This document shows positions 16,442 to 25,365 of a DNA stretch of 64,000 bases, one piece after another. Below the pieces are notes generated by a model. That model did not search any database, was not told where the DNA came from, and saw only the letters and a list, made by a program, of their open reading frames with translations. Source of the DNA: Clostridiales bacterium. GTDB taxonomy: Bacteria; Bacillota; Clostridia; Christensenellales; Pumilibacteraceae. Within the stretch, counting starts at the first letter, position 1, and every line of letters starts with the position of its first letter. The stretch is taken from positions 1 through 64,000 of the forward strand of contig JAFLVB010000001.1 in the NCBI GenBank assembly GCA_022508465.1, in the 5' to 3' direction. The position numbers were made by a program, and so were the translations under genes.

Positions 16442-17551
16442 ATGCTTATTAAAAATGCGAAAATTTTCATCGGCAAAAACTTTATAGACGGAGATATCCG
16501 CTTTAGCGAAAAGATAGATAGCATAGGCAGTCTTGGCGGTGAGGCAGATTTGGACGCTAAAGGCGGTTACGTCATCCCCGGACTTGTGGATATACATACT
16601 CACGGCGCTGTGGGCGAGGATTTTTCGGACGGAAAACCGGAGGGCTTGCAACCTCTATCCGACTATTATGCCTCGCACGGCATAACCAGTTTTTTGGCTA
16701 CGACAATGACGCTGCCCGAAAGCGTGTTAAAGAACGCCATGCACGCAATAAAAAATTTTAAGCGACATGGGGGCGCAAAATGTGCGGGTGTCCATTTGGA
16801 AGGGCCGTTTTTAAGCTATGCCAAGCGTGGTGCGCAGGCGGCAGAAAATCTGCATCTGCCGGACATAAAAATGTTCGAGAGATTAAATGAAGCGAGCGGG
16901 GGATTGGTAAAACTTGTCACCGTTGCACCCGAGGAGCAAGGCGCAATGGACTTTATTCGTGAAGTTTGCAAGATGTGTACTGTGTCTATCGGGCATACAA
17001 CCGCCGATTATGAAACGGCAATGGCGGCGTTTGAGGCGGGAGCCTCTCATGCAACACACCTTTATAACGGAATGCCATCACTATTACATAGAGCGCCGGG
17101 CGTTATAGGCGCGGCGTTTGACAGCGGCGCATCCGTCGAGCTTATATGCGACGGACTGCACATACATCAGTCTGTAATACGTGCGACATATAAGCTGTTT
17201 GGCGACAAAATCAACCTTATTTCCGATTCGCTGCGCTGTGCTGGAATGCCCGACGGCAATTACGAGCTTGGCGGTCAGCCCATTATCGTAACAGGGGGCA
17301 AGGCAACGCTACTTGACGGTACGATTGCAGGATCGTCCATATCGCTTATGGACGGACTAATTAACGCTGTCCGCTTTGGATTGCCACTTGAAAGTGCCGT
17401 TTATGCGGCAACTACCGCACCTGCGCTCGCGACTCGGCTTGACGCGGGAGTGATAGAGGTTGGCAAGGCTGCAGACTTAGTCGTACTTGACAAAGATTTA
17501 AACTTACGAGCCGTATTTGTGGACGGCGAAAGGCAAAATATCGCTTGGTAG
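16442..17551 (+). CDS. nagA: N-acetylglucosamine-6-phosphate deacetylase
   Basis: 369 residues. Removes acetate from GlcNAc-6-phosphate to feed NagB. Amidohydrolase features: GLVDIHTHG with His52 and His54, GVHLEGPFL (metal Glu), SIGHTTADYETAMAAFEAG, ASHATHLYNGMPS, CDGLHI and the closing SDSLRCAGM with the catalytic Asp. The ATG at 16442 is chosen: a longer frame from 16310 overlaps the kinase gene, whereas GAGGA lies just before 16442. The gap to the ROK gene is 10 bases. Last gene of the putative cutC-nagA operon. Confidence 0.95.
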   Translation: MLIKNAKIFIGKNFIDGDIRFSEKIDSIGSLGGEADLDAKGGYVIPGLVDIHTHGAVGEDFSDGKPEGLQPLSDYYASHGITSFLATTMTLPESVLKNAMHAIKNFKRHGGAKCAGVHLEGPFLSYAKRGAQAAENLHLPDIKMFERLNEASGGLVKLVTVAPEEQGAMDFIREVCKMCTVSIGHTTADYETAMAAFEAGASHATHLYNGMPSLLHRAPGVIGAAFDSGASVELICDGLHIHQSVIRATYKLFGDKINLISDSLRCAGMPDGNYELGGQPIIVTGGKATLLDGTIAGSSISLMDGLINAVRFGLPLESAVYAATTAPALATRLDAGVIEVGKAADLVVLDKDLNLRAVFVDGERQNIAW

Positions 17552-17560
17552 GATAACTAC

Positions 17561-17589
17561 TTGACATCGACAATGCTTTGTGCAATAAT
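17561..17589 (+). promoter_or_regulatory. Promoter of small membrane protein gene
   Basis: TTGACA (17561-17566), a 17-base spacer and AATAAT (17584-17589), ten bases after nagA. Confidence 0.6.
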
Positions 17590-17612
17590 TGTATCGTAAT
17601 TCGGAGGTATTT

Positions 17613-18158
17613 ATGCACATATTGTTTTTATTAATGTACTTCATAGGCATATTCTTAATGGGTGCAGGCGGGTTCTTTTTGGGAATGCAAAATAGCACGC
17701 TCGGCATTATTCTCGGCGGCGTGGGCTTGCTGTTTATTATTGCAGGCGCTTTCGCATCGAGCTTGCCGAGAAAGAATGTAAAAAAGAAGAGGACCGAGTT
17801 CACGCTTTGGTGCAGATGTGACAAGGCAAAGGCGCAAGAAATCATAGACAACTTTATGCGCGAAAAAGATTATGTAGCCATTAAATACGGCGATGAAGAT
17901 GTTTATAAAAAGGGTAGCGGTTGGTGGACTGCGCGCAAATTTATCAAATGCGAAATATGCGACAACAATACGATGATAGTAGAGGGCTGGATAAGTGCGG
18001 GCATTGGCAACAAGCCGAATACCGAAATAGACCTTAATGGGTTTTATGGCGCGTTGCCAAAAAATGCTGTCAGAGGAGACATCGCAGAGCTTGAACAGCG
18101 CCTACGCAATATTTCCGAATACTATAAGAAGTTGGAAGAAGAACAAATAACAAATTAA
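17613..18158 (+). CDS. Two-helix membrane protein, unknown
   Basis: 181 residues from the ATG at 17613 (GGAGG at 17603-17607); an earlier TTG at 17589 lies inside the -10 box. Two hydrophobic segments (about 1-23 and 28-48) are followed by KKKR and a soluble, Trp/Cys-containing domain (CRCDKAKAQ, SGWWTARKFIKCEICDNN), ending in a Glu/Lys-rich helix. I do not recognise the family. Single gene with its own promoter and terminator. Confidence 0.6.
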   Translation: MHILFLLMYFIGIFLMGAGGFFLGMQNSTLGIILGGVGLLFIIAGAFASSLPRKNVKKKRTEFTLWCRCDKAKAQEIIDNFMREKDYVAIKYGDEDVYKKGSGWWTARKFIKCEICDNNTMIVEGWISAGIGNKPNTEIDLNGFYGALPKNAVRGDIAELEQRLRNISEYYKKLEEEQITN

Positions 18159-18163
18159 CAACG

Positions 18164-18189
18164 AGGGCGAACTTATGGTCGCCTTTTTG
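18164..18189 (+). terminator. Terminator after 17613 gene
   Basis: AGGGCGA (18164-18170) pairs with TCGCCTT (18179-18185), followed by TTTTGTTTT. Confidence 0.7.
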
Positions 18190-18231
18190 TTTTGCTCTTA
18201 AAGTACAATGGCGACAGCCCAAAAATTATGC

Positions 18232-18260
18232 TTGACAAACGTGGAAAAATGGTGTATAGT
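18232..18260 (+). promoter_or_regulatory. Promoter directly abutting a start codon
   Basis: TTGACA (18232-18237), 17 bases, TATAGT (18255-18260). The ATG at 18267 lies where the transcript should begin, implying a leaderless mRNA. Confidence 0.75.
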
Positions 18261-18266
18261 TAAATT

Positions 18267-19793
18267 ATGGAATTAATGACCCCGCAAATCTTATGGAAGG
18301 ATTTTGATACGCAGGCGCCGCTTGACGAGACGGTGCTGCGTTACGTTGATGATGAGGGGCGAAAAATAAAAGAGTTTTATTTTAGCGGGCTCAGAACTTC
18401 GGACGGCGTTGTCAGAATTTTTGCGAGATATCTTCATAACGGCGACAATCTGCCTACCATAATATTTTTCGGTGATGAGGATGACTCGCTCAAAATCCCG
18501 CACATAAGCCGCCATAACTTTTTGGTGGTTGACTATACAGGTGTAAAAAAGGATAAAATTCGCGGTACTATGTACCCGTATTCGCTTAAGGACGCACAAA
18601 GTAATGAGCCTGTGTACGGCTTGCCGCCAAAATCGTCGAGGTGGTATGCTTGGGCGTCGGTGGCAATGCATGCGGTGTTATACGCGCAAAGGCATTGCGG
18701 CAATGGCAAAATAGGCGTTATAGGTATAGGACAGGGCGGTAGCCTTGTGTGGAAGTTATCTGCTTGCGTAAATGTGGACGCGGGCGTGACTTTATTTTCG
18801 ACTGGATACGAGCCTAACGCCGACGACCTTAATTACAGAGCGTGTCTTGACAATCGCTCTTATGCGCCAATACTCAAATTCCCGGTTATTGAGATCGTTT
18901 CGAGCAACGAGGGCGATGGGTCGATAGACTTTATGAGCGAAATTTTTGCAAATATCAAACGCAAGGATTGTCGCCTGTGCATTAACGAAAGATCAAATCA
19001 CACGCTTGGCGAGGCGGGCAAGCACAACATCGAGTTGTGGCTGAGGCATTATCTCGAGGGCGATGGCAACATCCCCGAAACTCCCATTTTGCGCCCGTAC
19101 GAAAGTGAAGGCAAGATGTACTTTGAAGTGAAGTATCCCGGCAATCCCGAAGAGATAGAGCTGTTTGTAAGCATAGGCAATGTTCACGGCGCCGAACGCA
19201 ACTGGTCTAACGTTAAGACAATGAAGCTTGGTGACGGTTATCTTGCGCCTGTAAATGTGTACGATATAAACGCGCCTATAAACGCCTATGTCACGATAAA
19301 GGAATGCGGATACAAAATTTCGTCGATACTAATTTCGCGTGTGCCTGCAAAGATGGGCGTAGCCGCCGATTCGACAAAGCACAACAGGCTTATTTATGAC
19401 AGCGATATGGGCATAGACGACTGGGCACATATCGACAACGAAAAACCTGTTATGAAGGAAGGCCCGTTCGGGATAGACGGCGTGTATGCATCAAAGCCGC
19501 TCGTCACGTTTAAACTTGCGGACATTAGGTTTAGAGGCACCGAGGGCGGACTGCTGCAAGTAATGTTCTGCTCTCGTGTAAAGCAGACTATTAAGTTTGC
19601 CATAACCGATTCAAAAAAGAGGACGTTTGTGTGTCCCGTAGAGGGAGATTTCAGACAAGGCTGGGTGACGAAAAACTTCGTAGAGGGAGACTTTAAAATG
19701 CAAAATGAGGCACTTGCCTGGAAGGATATTGTCACATTTGAGGTCATACCCGAAAGCGGTCCCGTGCTCATTTCTTCGTTATTGTGGGTTTAA
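18267..19793 (+). CDS. Alpha/beta-hydrolase-like protein, nucleophile missing
   Basis: 508 residues. The N-terminal 270 residues resemble an alpha/beta hydrolase of the acetyl-xylan-esterase/dienelactone type: an early beta sheet, a WASVAMHAVLYAQ helix before the elbow, and GVIGIGQGGSLVW where GxSxG is expected. Here the nucleophile position reads Gly, so hydrolysis by a Ser mechanism is unlikely. The C-terminal 230 residues are beta-rich, like a carbohydrate-binding or jelly-roll domain. No signal peptide. No Shine-Dalgarno precedes the ATG, which coincides with the predicted transcription start. It ends three bases before the signal peptidase gene. Confidence 0.6.
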   Translation: MELMTPQILWKDFDTQAPLDETVLRYVDDEGRKIKEFYFSGLRTSDGVVRIFARYLHNGDNLPTIIFFGDEDDSLKIPHISRHNFLVVDYTGVKKDKIRGTMYPYSLKDAQSNEPVYGLPPKSSRWYAWASVAMHAVLYAQRHCGNGKIGVIGIGQGGSLVWKLSACVNVDAGVTLFSTGYEPNADDLNYRACLDNRSYAPILKFPVIEIVSSNEGDGSIDFMSEIFANIKRKDCRLCINERSNHTLGEAGKHNIELWLRHYLEGDGNIPETPILRPYESEGKMYFEVKYPGNPEEIELFVSIGNVHGAERNWSNVKTMKLGDGYLAPVNVYDINAPINAYVTIKECGYKISSILISRVPAKMGVAADSTKHNRLIYDSDMGIDDWAHIDNEKPVMKEGPFGIDGVYASKPLVTFKLADIRFRGTEGGLLQVMFCSRVKQTIKFAITDSKKRTFVCPVEGDFRQGWVTKNFVEGDFKMQNEALAWKDIVTFEVIPESGPVLISSLLWV

Positions 19794-19796
19794 AAT

Positions 19797-20489
19797 ATGG
19801 TAGAAGATTTAGAAAGATTTAACGAGCCCAAAAGACAAAATCTGGTCACAAATATAACTTTTGTGCTCCTTGTTTTTATATTAATTTCGCTTATAATCTT
19901 TTCGCAATTTTACTCGTTTTCCAAGGTGGTGGGCGACAGTATGCTGGACACCATTCATAATGACGATATGGTTATGTGCGTAACGCCCAAAAACTTGCAG
20001 CGAGGAGACAAAGTCACGGCTGTTGCGAGTAAAGATGACGGCACTACGATAAATATAATCAAGCGTATTGTGGCTGTGGAAGGAGACAGGTTGTTTTTTA
20101 GAGCAATGGGGGACGGAAGTATGTACCCTGTTGAGCTTTATTTAGACAGCGGTACCGGGTTTGTGCTTATAGAAGAAGATTTTATAAAGGGCGGCGTAAT
20201 GACACAAAGAGGGTTTGAGCGTCAAAGCCTTTTCGAGCAAGAAAAGTATAAGCTATACTTTGGAGATATCTCGGATATTGATGACAGTTATATAATAACT
20301 ATCGGCGAGGATGAGTATTTTTTGATGGGTGACAATCGCGACAATTCGACCGATTCGCGCAACTATGGTCCGTTTAACCGAAAAGATATCTTGGGAAAGG
20401 TTGTAAAAATACTTTCACCCGGGACTTTTGAATATAACATTGTGGATTTTTTGTTCAGCTTCAGAGATTCAATTGCATACTTGCAATAA
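19797..20489 (+). CDS. lepB: Signal peptidase I
   Basis: 230 residues, membrane-anchored by one N-terminal segment (about 17-38). Cleaves signal peptides of exported proteins on the outer membrane face. Motifs: VVGDSML with the catalytic Ser48, NIIKRIVAVEGDRL with the general base Lys89, and GDNRDNSTDSRNYGP (box E). It follows the hydrolase-like gene by three bases with no strong Shine-Dalgarno of its own, so translational coupling is likely. Several secreted proteins in this window (lipoproteins excepted) would be substrates of this type of enzyme. Confidence 0.93.
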   Translation: MVEDLERFNEPKRQNLVTNITFVLLVFILISLIIFSQFYSFSKVVGDSMLDTIHNDDMVMCVTPKNLQRGDKVTAVASKDDGTTINIIKRIVAVEGDRLFFRAMGDGSMYPVELYLDSGTGFVLIEEDFIKGGVMTQRGFERQSLFEQEKYKLYFGDISDIDDSYIITIGEDEYFLMGDNRDNSTDSRNYGPFNRKDILGKVVKILSPGTFEYNIVDFLFSFRDSIAYLQ

Positions 20490-20541
20490 ACAATAGGGGA
20501 AAATTGAGATTATATTGCAATAAACGCTAAGGAGAAAATAT

Positions 20542-21387
20542 ATGGTAAAAATTTCCTCAGATTCGACGGCAGATCTCGAATATCTTTTTATTGAGCGTAA
20601 CGTTCCGGTTATGCCGCTTTGTGTTATTCTTGACGGCAAAGAACACTTAGACGGTGTGGATATAGACGCACAAATGATTTTTGACCGTTACGAGCAAAAT
20701 CATATTTTGCCCAAGACCTCGGCACGCAGTATCGAAGACTACGAGGCGTTTTTTGCAGAGCATACAAAGGACGGCAGCGCTATTGTGCATTTTATTATTT
20801 CGGGCGAAATGTCGGTGTCATACACCAATGCGCTCACGGCCTCGCGTAAATTTAAGGATGTATTTGTAGTCGATTCGAGGTCGCTCTCAACCGGTCAAGG
20901 CTTGCTTGTCTTAAAAGCTTGCGACTTTAGAGATGCAGGCATGGAAGCGCAGCAAATTTATGATAAGATCACAGAGCTTGTTCCATATGTGCAAGCGTCG
21001 TTTGTCGTTGACACTATGGAATATCTGCATAAGGGCGGCAGATGCAGCGGCGTGGCTAAGTTCTTTGCAAGTGCGTTTTCCATAAAGCCTATGATAATGC
21101 TCAAAGACGGCAAGATGGTTGTCGGACAAAAGTATGTCGGCAAGCTGGGTAAGTGCATAGAAAAGTATGTAGCCGCAATTCTCAAAGAGTTTGATACGCC
21201 AGACACAACCAGAATTTTTATCACACATACCTACGCCGACGATGAGATAGTGGAGAGCGTAAAAGCTCAAATAAGAGAGTTACGTCCCGAGTTTAAGGAG
21301 ATTTTGGAGACACACGCAGGCTGCACCGTGACTGCGCATTGCGGCAAGGGCACACTCGGCATACTCTATATCAATAAGCCCGAGTAA
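20542..21387 (+). CDS. DegV family fatty-acid-binding protein
   Basis: 281 residues. Motifs: the opening KISSDSTADLE, the domain-interface PKTSARSIEDYEAFF, FIISGEMSVSYTNALTAS, the VDSRSLSTGQGLLVL segment, and MEYLHKGGRCSGVAKF. DegV/FakB-type proteins bind a fatty acid and present it to a kinase (FakA). No fakA is visible nearby. A second DegV gene is at 30797. The start ATG has AAGGAG upstream. Followed nine bases later by the DUF3810 gene. Confidence 0.9.
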   Translation: MVKISSDSTADLEYLFIERNVPVMPLCVILDGKEHLDGVDIDAQMIFDRYEQNHILPKTSARSIEDYEAFFAEHTKDGSAIVHFIISGEMSVSYTNALTASRKFKDVFVVDSRSLSTGQGLLVLKACDFRDAGMEAQQIYDKITELVPYVQASFVVDTMEYLHKGGRCSGVAKFFASAFSIKPMIMLKDGKMVVGQKYVGKLGKCIEKYVAAILKEFDTPDTTRIFITHTYADDEIVESVKAQIRELRPEFKEILETHAGCTVTAHCGKGTLGILYINKPE

Positions 21388-21396
21388 TATCAGAGG

Positions 21397-22599
21397 ATGA
21401 AAAAGGCGAAAAATTATAGGCGTATAATTTTAGGAATGCTGATAGCCGCAGGTGGACTTGTGGTGCTTTTGGCTATACTGCTTCTAATGCGCACCAATTC
21501 GGCGATTGCCGAATGGATGGCGTCAAATTATTCGAGGGCTTGGATATCCGTATTCAGCAGGATAACAAGCATCTTTCCTTTTTCGCTTTACGAGACATTA
21601 TTATATGTAGGGATAATAGGTGCTATCGCGCTTATCGTGATCGCGATAGTTTTCTTTTGTAAAAAGAAACCGCTTAGAGCGGTAACGTATCTGCTTATTA
21701 TTTTGCTTGTAGGACTTAGTATTGGCAATGTGTATACGGTTTCGGCGGGATTTGCCTATTTTAGAGGCGAACCCGATATACCTTTGCACCAAACATCATT
21801 TTTTACAGATGACAATATAGACGAGGTCATTGTTGCGGCCAAGTTTATGATGGACGATTACAATAGGCTGGCATCCGCAATGGATAGGGACGAGGACGGC
21901 AGAACGATTTCGCCATACACCCACGCTCAGCTTGGCGACAAGCTCAAAGAAGAGTATAAACGCCTAAACTCCCAATATTTTTCTTCGTTTACGCCGCGCG
22001 CCAAGACTATAACAAGCAAGAAAATTATGAGCCATATGCACATTACGGGCGTGTTTTTTGCGCCGTTTGGCGAGGCAAACGTCAATCCGCTCACTCCGTC
22101 TATGGATATACCGGTAACAATGGCGCACGAGCTTGCCCACTCCAAAGGCGCAATGCGCGAGAGTGACGCCAACCTTGTTGCGTACTGGCTCACCATAACG
22201 AGCGACGACGAATATTTGCGATACTGTGGTTATAGCTCGTGCTTTTCCCGCCTGCTTTTTGTGCTGCTCGACTATGATATGAATAACGACACTAAGCTGT
22301 ATGCGGAATTGTATTCTGCATTGGATCCTAAGATAAAACAGGAAATGAGGCTTAACAATGAATTTTGGAGCAGCTACGACCTTTTGGATAAGATAACCGA
22401 CGCATTTAACGACTTTTATCTCAAGCTGCAAGGCCAGAAAGACGGAACAGGCTCGTACGTAGAGCCTACAATTCCGCCCGGCATAGTCATAACTCCGGGT
22501 GATGGCGGCGGCGATAAGATAGAAGTGACTTACTACCTCAACAACGTGCAAAGAATGATTTTAAGAGCGGTAGAGGAAAGAATGAATAGTAACGGTTAA
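21397..22599 (+). CDS. DUF3810 membrane metallopeptidase-like protein
   Basis: 400 residues. Three hydrophobic segments (about 12-30, 65-88, 95-115) precede an extracytoplasmic domain with a zinc-protease-like motif HELAHSKG at 244-251 and a downstream acidic residue in AMRESDANLVAYW, the pattern of DUF3810. Family members are presumed membrane-bound zinc peptidases; substrates are unknown. The C-terminus carries a Pro/Gly-rich linker (PTIPPGIVITPGDGGGD). It is the last gene of a run hydrolase-lepB-degV-DUF3810. Confidence 0.85.
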   Translation: MKKAKNYRRIILGMLIAAGGLVVLLAILLLMRTNSAIAEWMASNYSRAWISVFSRITSIFPFSLYETLLYVGIIGAIALIVIAIVFFCKKKPLRAVTYLLIILLVGLSIGNVYTVSAGFAYFRGEPDIPLHQTSFFTDDNIDEVIVAAKFMMDDYNRLASAMDRDEDGRTISPYTHAQLGDKLKEEYKRLNSQYFSSFTPRAKTITSKKIMSHMHITGVFFAPFGEANVNPLTPSMDIPVTMAHELAHSKGAMRESDANLVAYWLTITSDDEYLRYCGYSSCFSRLLFVLLDYDMNNDTKLYAELYSALDPKIKQEMRLNNEFWSSYDLLDKITDAFNDFYLKLQGQKDGTGSYVEPTIPPGIVITPGDGGGDKIEVTYYLNNVQRMILRAVEERMNSNG

Positions 22600-22692
22600 A
22601 TCATTAGCCGCTTAGCCGGTAACATCAAAGGTGATTATATTTGTTTTTATGTTGAAATCGCAGAAAAACGCGCGCCAAACGCCTTAAATTGC

Positions 22693-22722
22693 TTGATATG
22701 TGATTTGCGATTGTGATATACT
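22693..22722 (+). promoter_or_regulatory. Promoter of ftsH
   Basis: TTGATA (22693-22698), an 18-base spacer and TATACT (22717-22722), followed by GGAGG at 22737-22741. Confidence 0.6.
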
Positions 22723-22747
22723 ATAAAAAGGTTTTTGGAGGAATGAA

Positions 22748-24679
22748 TTGAAAAGCGATAAAAAAGGTTTATGGTTGATGCTCGCGATAGTTGCAGTTGC
22801 TGCAATAGGCATTGTAATCTATATGGTGTTTTTTAACACGCCGCGACTTCAAGCCAAAAATTACAGCGAATTGCAGCAGTACATTAGGGGCGGCGAAGTT
22901 ACCGAAATAGATATCGAAAATGATAAGGCGACTTTCAAGCTCAAAAGCGGCACAAGCTACTATGCGTATGTGCCCGAAAGAAACGCTATTGAAAATTTTA
23001 TACAACTTGAGCGTGATAGGAACATATCAGACGATGAGATGGTTGCATACTTAGACAATATATCGATAAGTTACAACAACCGTTACAGAGGCAATATCTG
23101 GAACTACATCACTCCGATACTCACCATAGTCGCTATGGTCGTACTCGGAATAATAGTTTTCCGCTCTATAAATACCAACAACAAGCAGGTAGCTGACTTT
23201 AGTAAGAGTGGCGCAGAGGAGCAAAAGGTTAAGGTTCGCTTTAACGATGTTGCCGGCGCAGAGGAAGAAAAAGAGGAGCTTAAGGAAATCGTCGAGTTCC
23301 TTAAAGAGCCCAAAAAGTTCACAGACGTGGGCGCAAGAATACCGCGCGGCGTGCTGCTTGTAGGACCTCCGGGCACAGGTAAGACGCTTTTTGCAAAGGC
23401 GGTAGCCGGCGAGGCGAACGTTCCGTTCTTCTCTATATCCGGTTCCGACTTCGTGGAAATGTACGTAGGTGTGGGCGCAAGCAGAGTAAGAGACTTGTTT
23501 GCAACAGCCAAGCGCAACAAGCCGTGCATCATCTTTATAGACGAGATAGACGCGGTAGGACGTCAGCGTGGCGCAGGACTTGGCGGCGGACACGACGAGA
23601 GAGAGCAGACGCTAAACCAGTTGCTTGTTCAGATGGACGGCTTCGAGACGAGCGAGGAGATAATAGTCATGGCGGCTACAAACCGCGCAGACATTCTCGA
23701 CCCCGCATTGCTCCGTCCCGGCAGATTTGATAGACAGATAGCTGTGCATTTGCCCGACGTAAGAGGCAGAGAGGAGATATTCAAAGTTCACGCACGCAAT
23801 AAGCCGCTTGCCGAGGAGTTCGACTTTAAGGTGCTTGCTCGGGCAACAAGCGGATTCTCGGGTGCGGACATAGCTAACCTGTTAAACGAGTCGGCAATAC
23901 TTTGCGCGAGAGCGGGCAGAAACAAGATAACAATGGAGGATGTTTACGAAGGTATCGACAAGGTTATCATGGGTCCGCAAAAGAAGTCGCGTATCGTCAC
24001 CGAGGTTGATAAGCGCATCACTGCATATCACGAAGCTGGACACGCGCTTGTGGCAATGTGCGTTCCGGGCTGCGATCCGGTCCACGAGATAACTATCATA
24101 CCGCGTGGTCAGGCGGGCGGCTATACAATGCTCAGACCCGAAAACGATAACTCGTACGTCCCGGTTGGCAAGCTCAAAGCAGACCTTGCCATGACGATGG
24201 GCGGTAGAGCTGCCGAAGAGCTTGTTATAAAAGATTACACCACGGGTGCGAGCGCGGACATCAGACAGGCGTCGGGCACCGCTCGCAAGATGGTTACAGA
24301 GTGGGGTATGAGCAAGTTAGGGCCCATCTACTACGGCAGCGATCACGAGGTGTTCCTCGGCAGGGACTATGGTGCGAGCCATGCGTATTCGGAGGATATG
24401 GCGGCAAAGATCGACACCGAAGTCAATCGCCTTGTAGAGGAGGCTCACGCTAAGGCGACCGAAGTTATATCCGCAAATATGAGCAAGATGGACGTTATGG
24501 TGCGTGTGCTTATAGATTGCGAAACCATTTACGCAGAGGAAGTTGCTATGATTATGAACGGCGCATCCGTCCAGGAAGTTAAGGCTTCTTTGGAAAAGAG
24601 ATATGCCGGCAAAAATAAACAAAACGATTTGACTGATACAGACAAGTCGGCAGGAGAAAATCAAAATGAAGAAAAGTAA
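22748..24679 (+). CDS. ftsH: ATP-dependent zinc metalloprotease FtsH
   Basis: 643 residues. Membrane-anchored AAA+ protease that degrades misfolded membrane proteins and regulators. Two membrane segments (about 8-27 and 118-138) bracket a periplasm-side domain. Then come Walker A GPPGTGKT (206-213), Walker [12 protein letters not shown], the second region of homology [19 protein letters not shown], the zinc site HEAGH at 428-432 and a downstream Asp in [12 protein letters not shown] is the start: GGAGG lies six bases before it, and the nearby ATG at 22744 is out of frame and closed at once. The last 14 bases overlap the next gene. Confidence 0.95.
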   Translation: MKSDKKGLWLMLAIVAVAAIGIVIYMVFFNTPRLQAKNYSELQQYIRGGEVTEIDIENDKATFKLKSGTSYYAYVPERNAIENFIQLERDRNISDDEMVAYLDNISISYNNRYRGNIWNYITPILTIVAMVVLGIIVFRSINTNNKQVADFSKSGAEEQKVKVRFNDVAGAEEEKEELKEIVEFLKEPKKFTDVGARIPRGVLLVGPPGTGKTLFAKAVAGEANVPFFSISGSDFVEMYVGVGASRVRDLFATAKRNKPCIIFIDEIDAVGRQRGAGLGGGHDEREQTLNQLLVQMDGFETSEEIIVMAATNRADILDPALLRPGRFDRQIAVHLPDVRGREEIFKVHARNKPLAEEFDFKVLARATSGFSGADIANLLNESAILCARAGRNKITMEDVYEGIDKVIMGPQKKSRIVTEVDKRITAYHEAGHALVAMCVPGCDPVHEITIIPRGQAGGYTMLRPENDNSYVPVGKLKADLAMTMGGRAAEELVIKDYTTGASADIRQASGTARKMVTEWGMSKLGPIYYGSDHEVFLGRDYGASHAYSEDMAAKIDTEVNRLVEEAHAKATEVISANMSKMDVMVRVLIDCETIYAEEVAMIMNGASVQEVKASLEKRYAGKNKQNDLTDTDKSAGENQNEEK

Positions 24680-25313
24680 AAAGCTAATTGTGATTCCGGT
24701 TGTTATTGTGGCTGTTATAGCTGTGGCTGTTCTTGTGCTCAGCCTTATAAGAGTCAACCCCGTTATGGACAACTTCGGCGACTTTGACAGAGTCAACTTT
24801 TTGCAGTCGTCTGATGGCAACGAGTATCGCTCGGACATCGAGGATAAACTTGCATCTTGGCTTAAAGATACAGACTTTAGCATTATGCAGGGCATACTCG
24901 AAGGCAAGTTCTCTTATGCGCCCACGCTCAAGAAGACAACAGTTGACGGCGAGAAGGAAAACATGACCATCACCGCGGCAAGCGTTAAGGCTTATGGCGC
25001 AATCGAGGGCGAGTATATTCTCAAGTTCTACTTTAGTAAGGTTAATGGCAAGTATAGGGAAATTACTATTGACGGCACTACCATTAAGTATGACAGAATG
25101 CTCCTTAGACTTTACGAGAGCAACGGCGAAATTAAGGAAATGGAGTGCGTTCCGTATATCGAGTATAACATTGATAATCAGTCGATTGAGGACGTGGAGG
25201 ACGAAAACGGTCATATCGGTTCTCAATACTATAATGCCAATGTTCTCAGCATTAAGATGAACACTTCCAAGCTTTTGATCAGCTTAAAAGAATATTTGGA
25301 AATTAACGGCTAA
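24666..25313 (+). CDS. Membrane-anchored protein co-transcribed with ftsH, unknown
   Basis: 215 residues. One N-terminal hydrophobic anchor (about 7-28) after MKKSKK, with no lipobox. The rest is an extracytoplasmic beta-rich domain (YGAIEGEYILKFYFSKVNG, KYREITIDGTTIKYD) of no recognised family. The ATG overlaps the end of ftsH by 14 bases, so the two are translated from one message. A role as FtsH partner or modulator is suggested only by position. Followed by an intrinsic terminator. Confidence 0.65.
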   Translation: MKKSKKLIVIPVVIVAVIAVAVLVLSLIRVNPVMDNFGDFDRVNFLQSSDGNEYRSDIEDKLASWLKDTDFSIMQGILEGKFSYAPTLKKTTVDGEKENMTITAASVKAYGAIEGEYILKFYFSKVNGKYREITIDGTTIKYDRMLLRLYESNGEIKEMECVPYIEYNIDNQSIEDVEDENGHIGSQYYNANVLSIKMNTSKLLISLKEYLEING

Positions 25314-25329
25314 TTTATAATTTAAACTA

Positions 25330-25358
25330 AGGGCGGTATATAAAGCCGCTCTTTTTTC
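25330..25358 (+). terminator. Terminator after ftsH unit, 8 bases before the next ATG
   Basis: AGGGCGGT (25330-25337) pairs with GCCGCTCT (about 25345-25352) and is followed by TTTTTT. The ATG of the permease gene is at 25366. Confidence 0.75.
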
Positions 25359-25365
25359 TTGCTTT

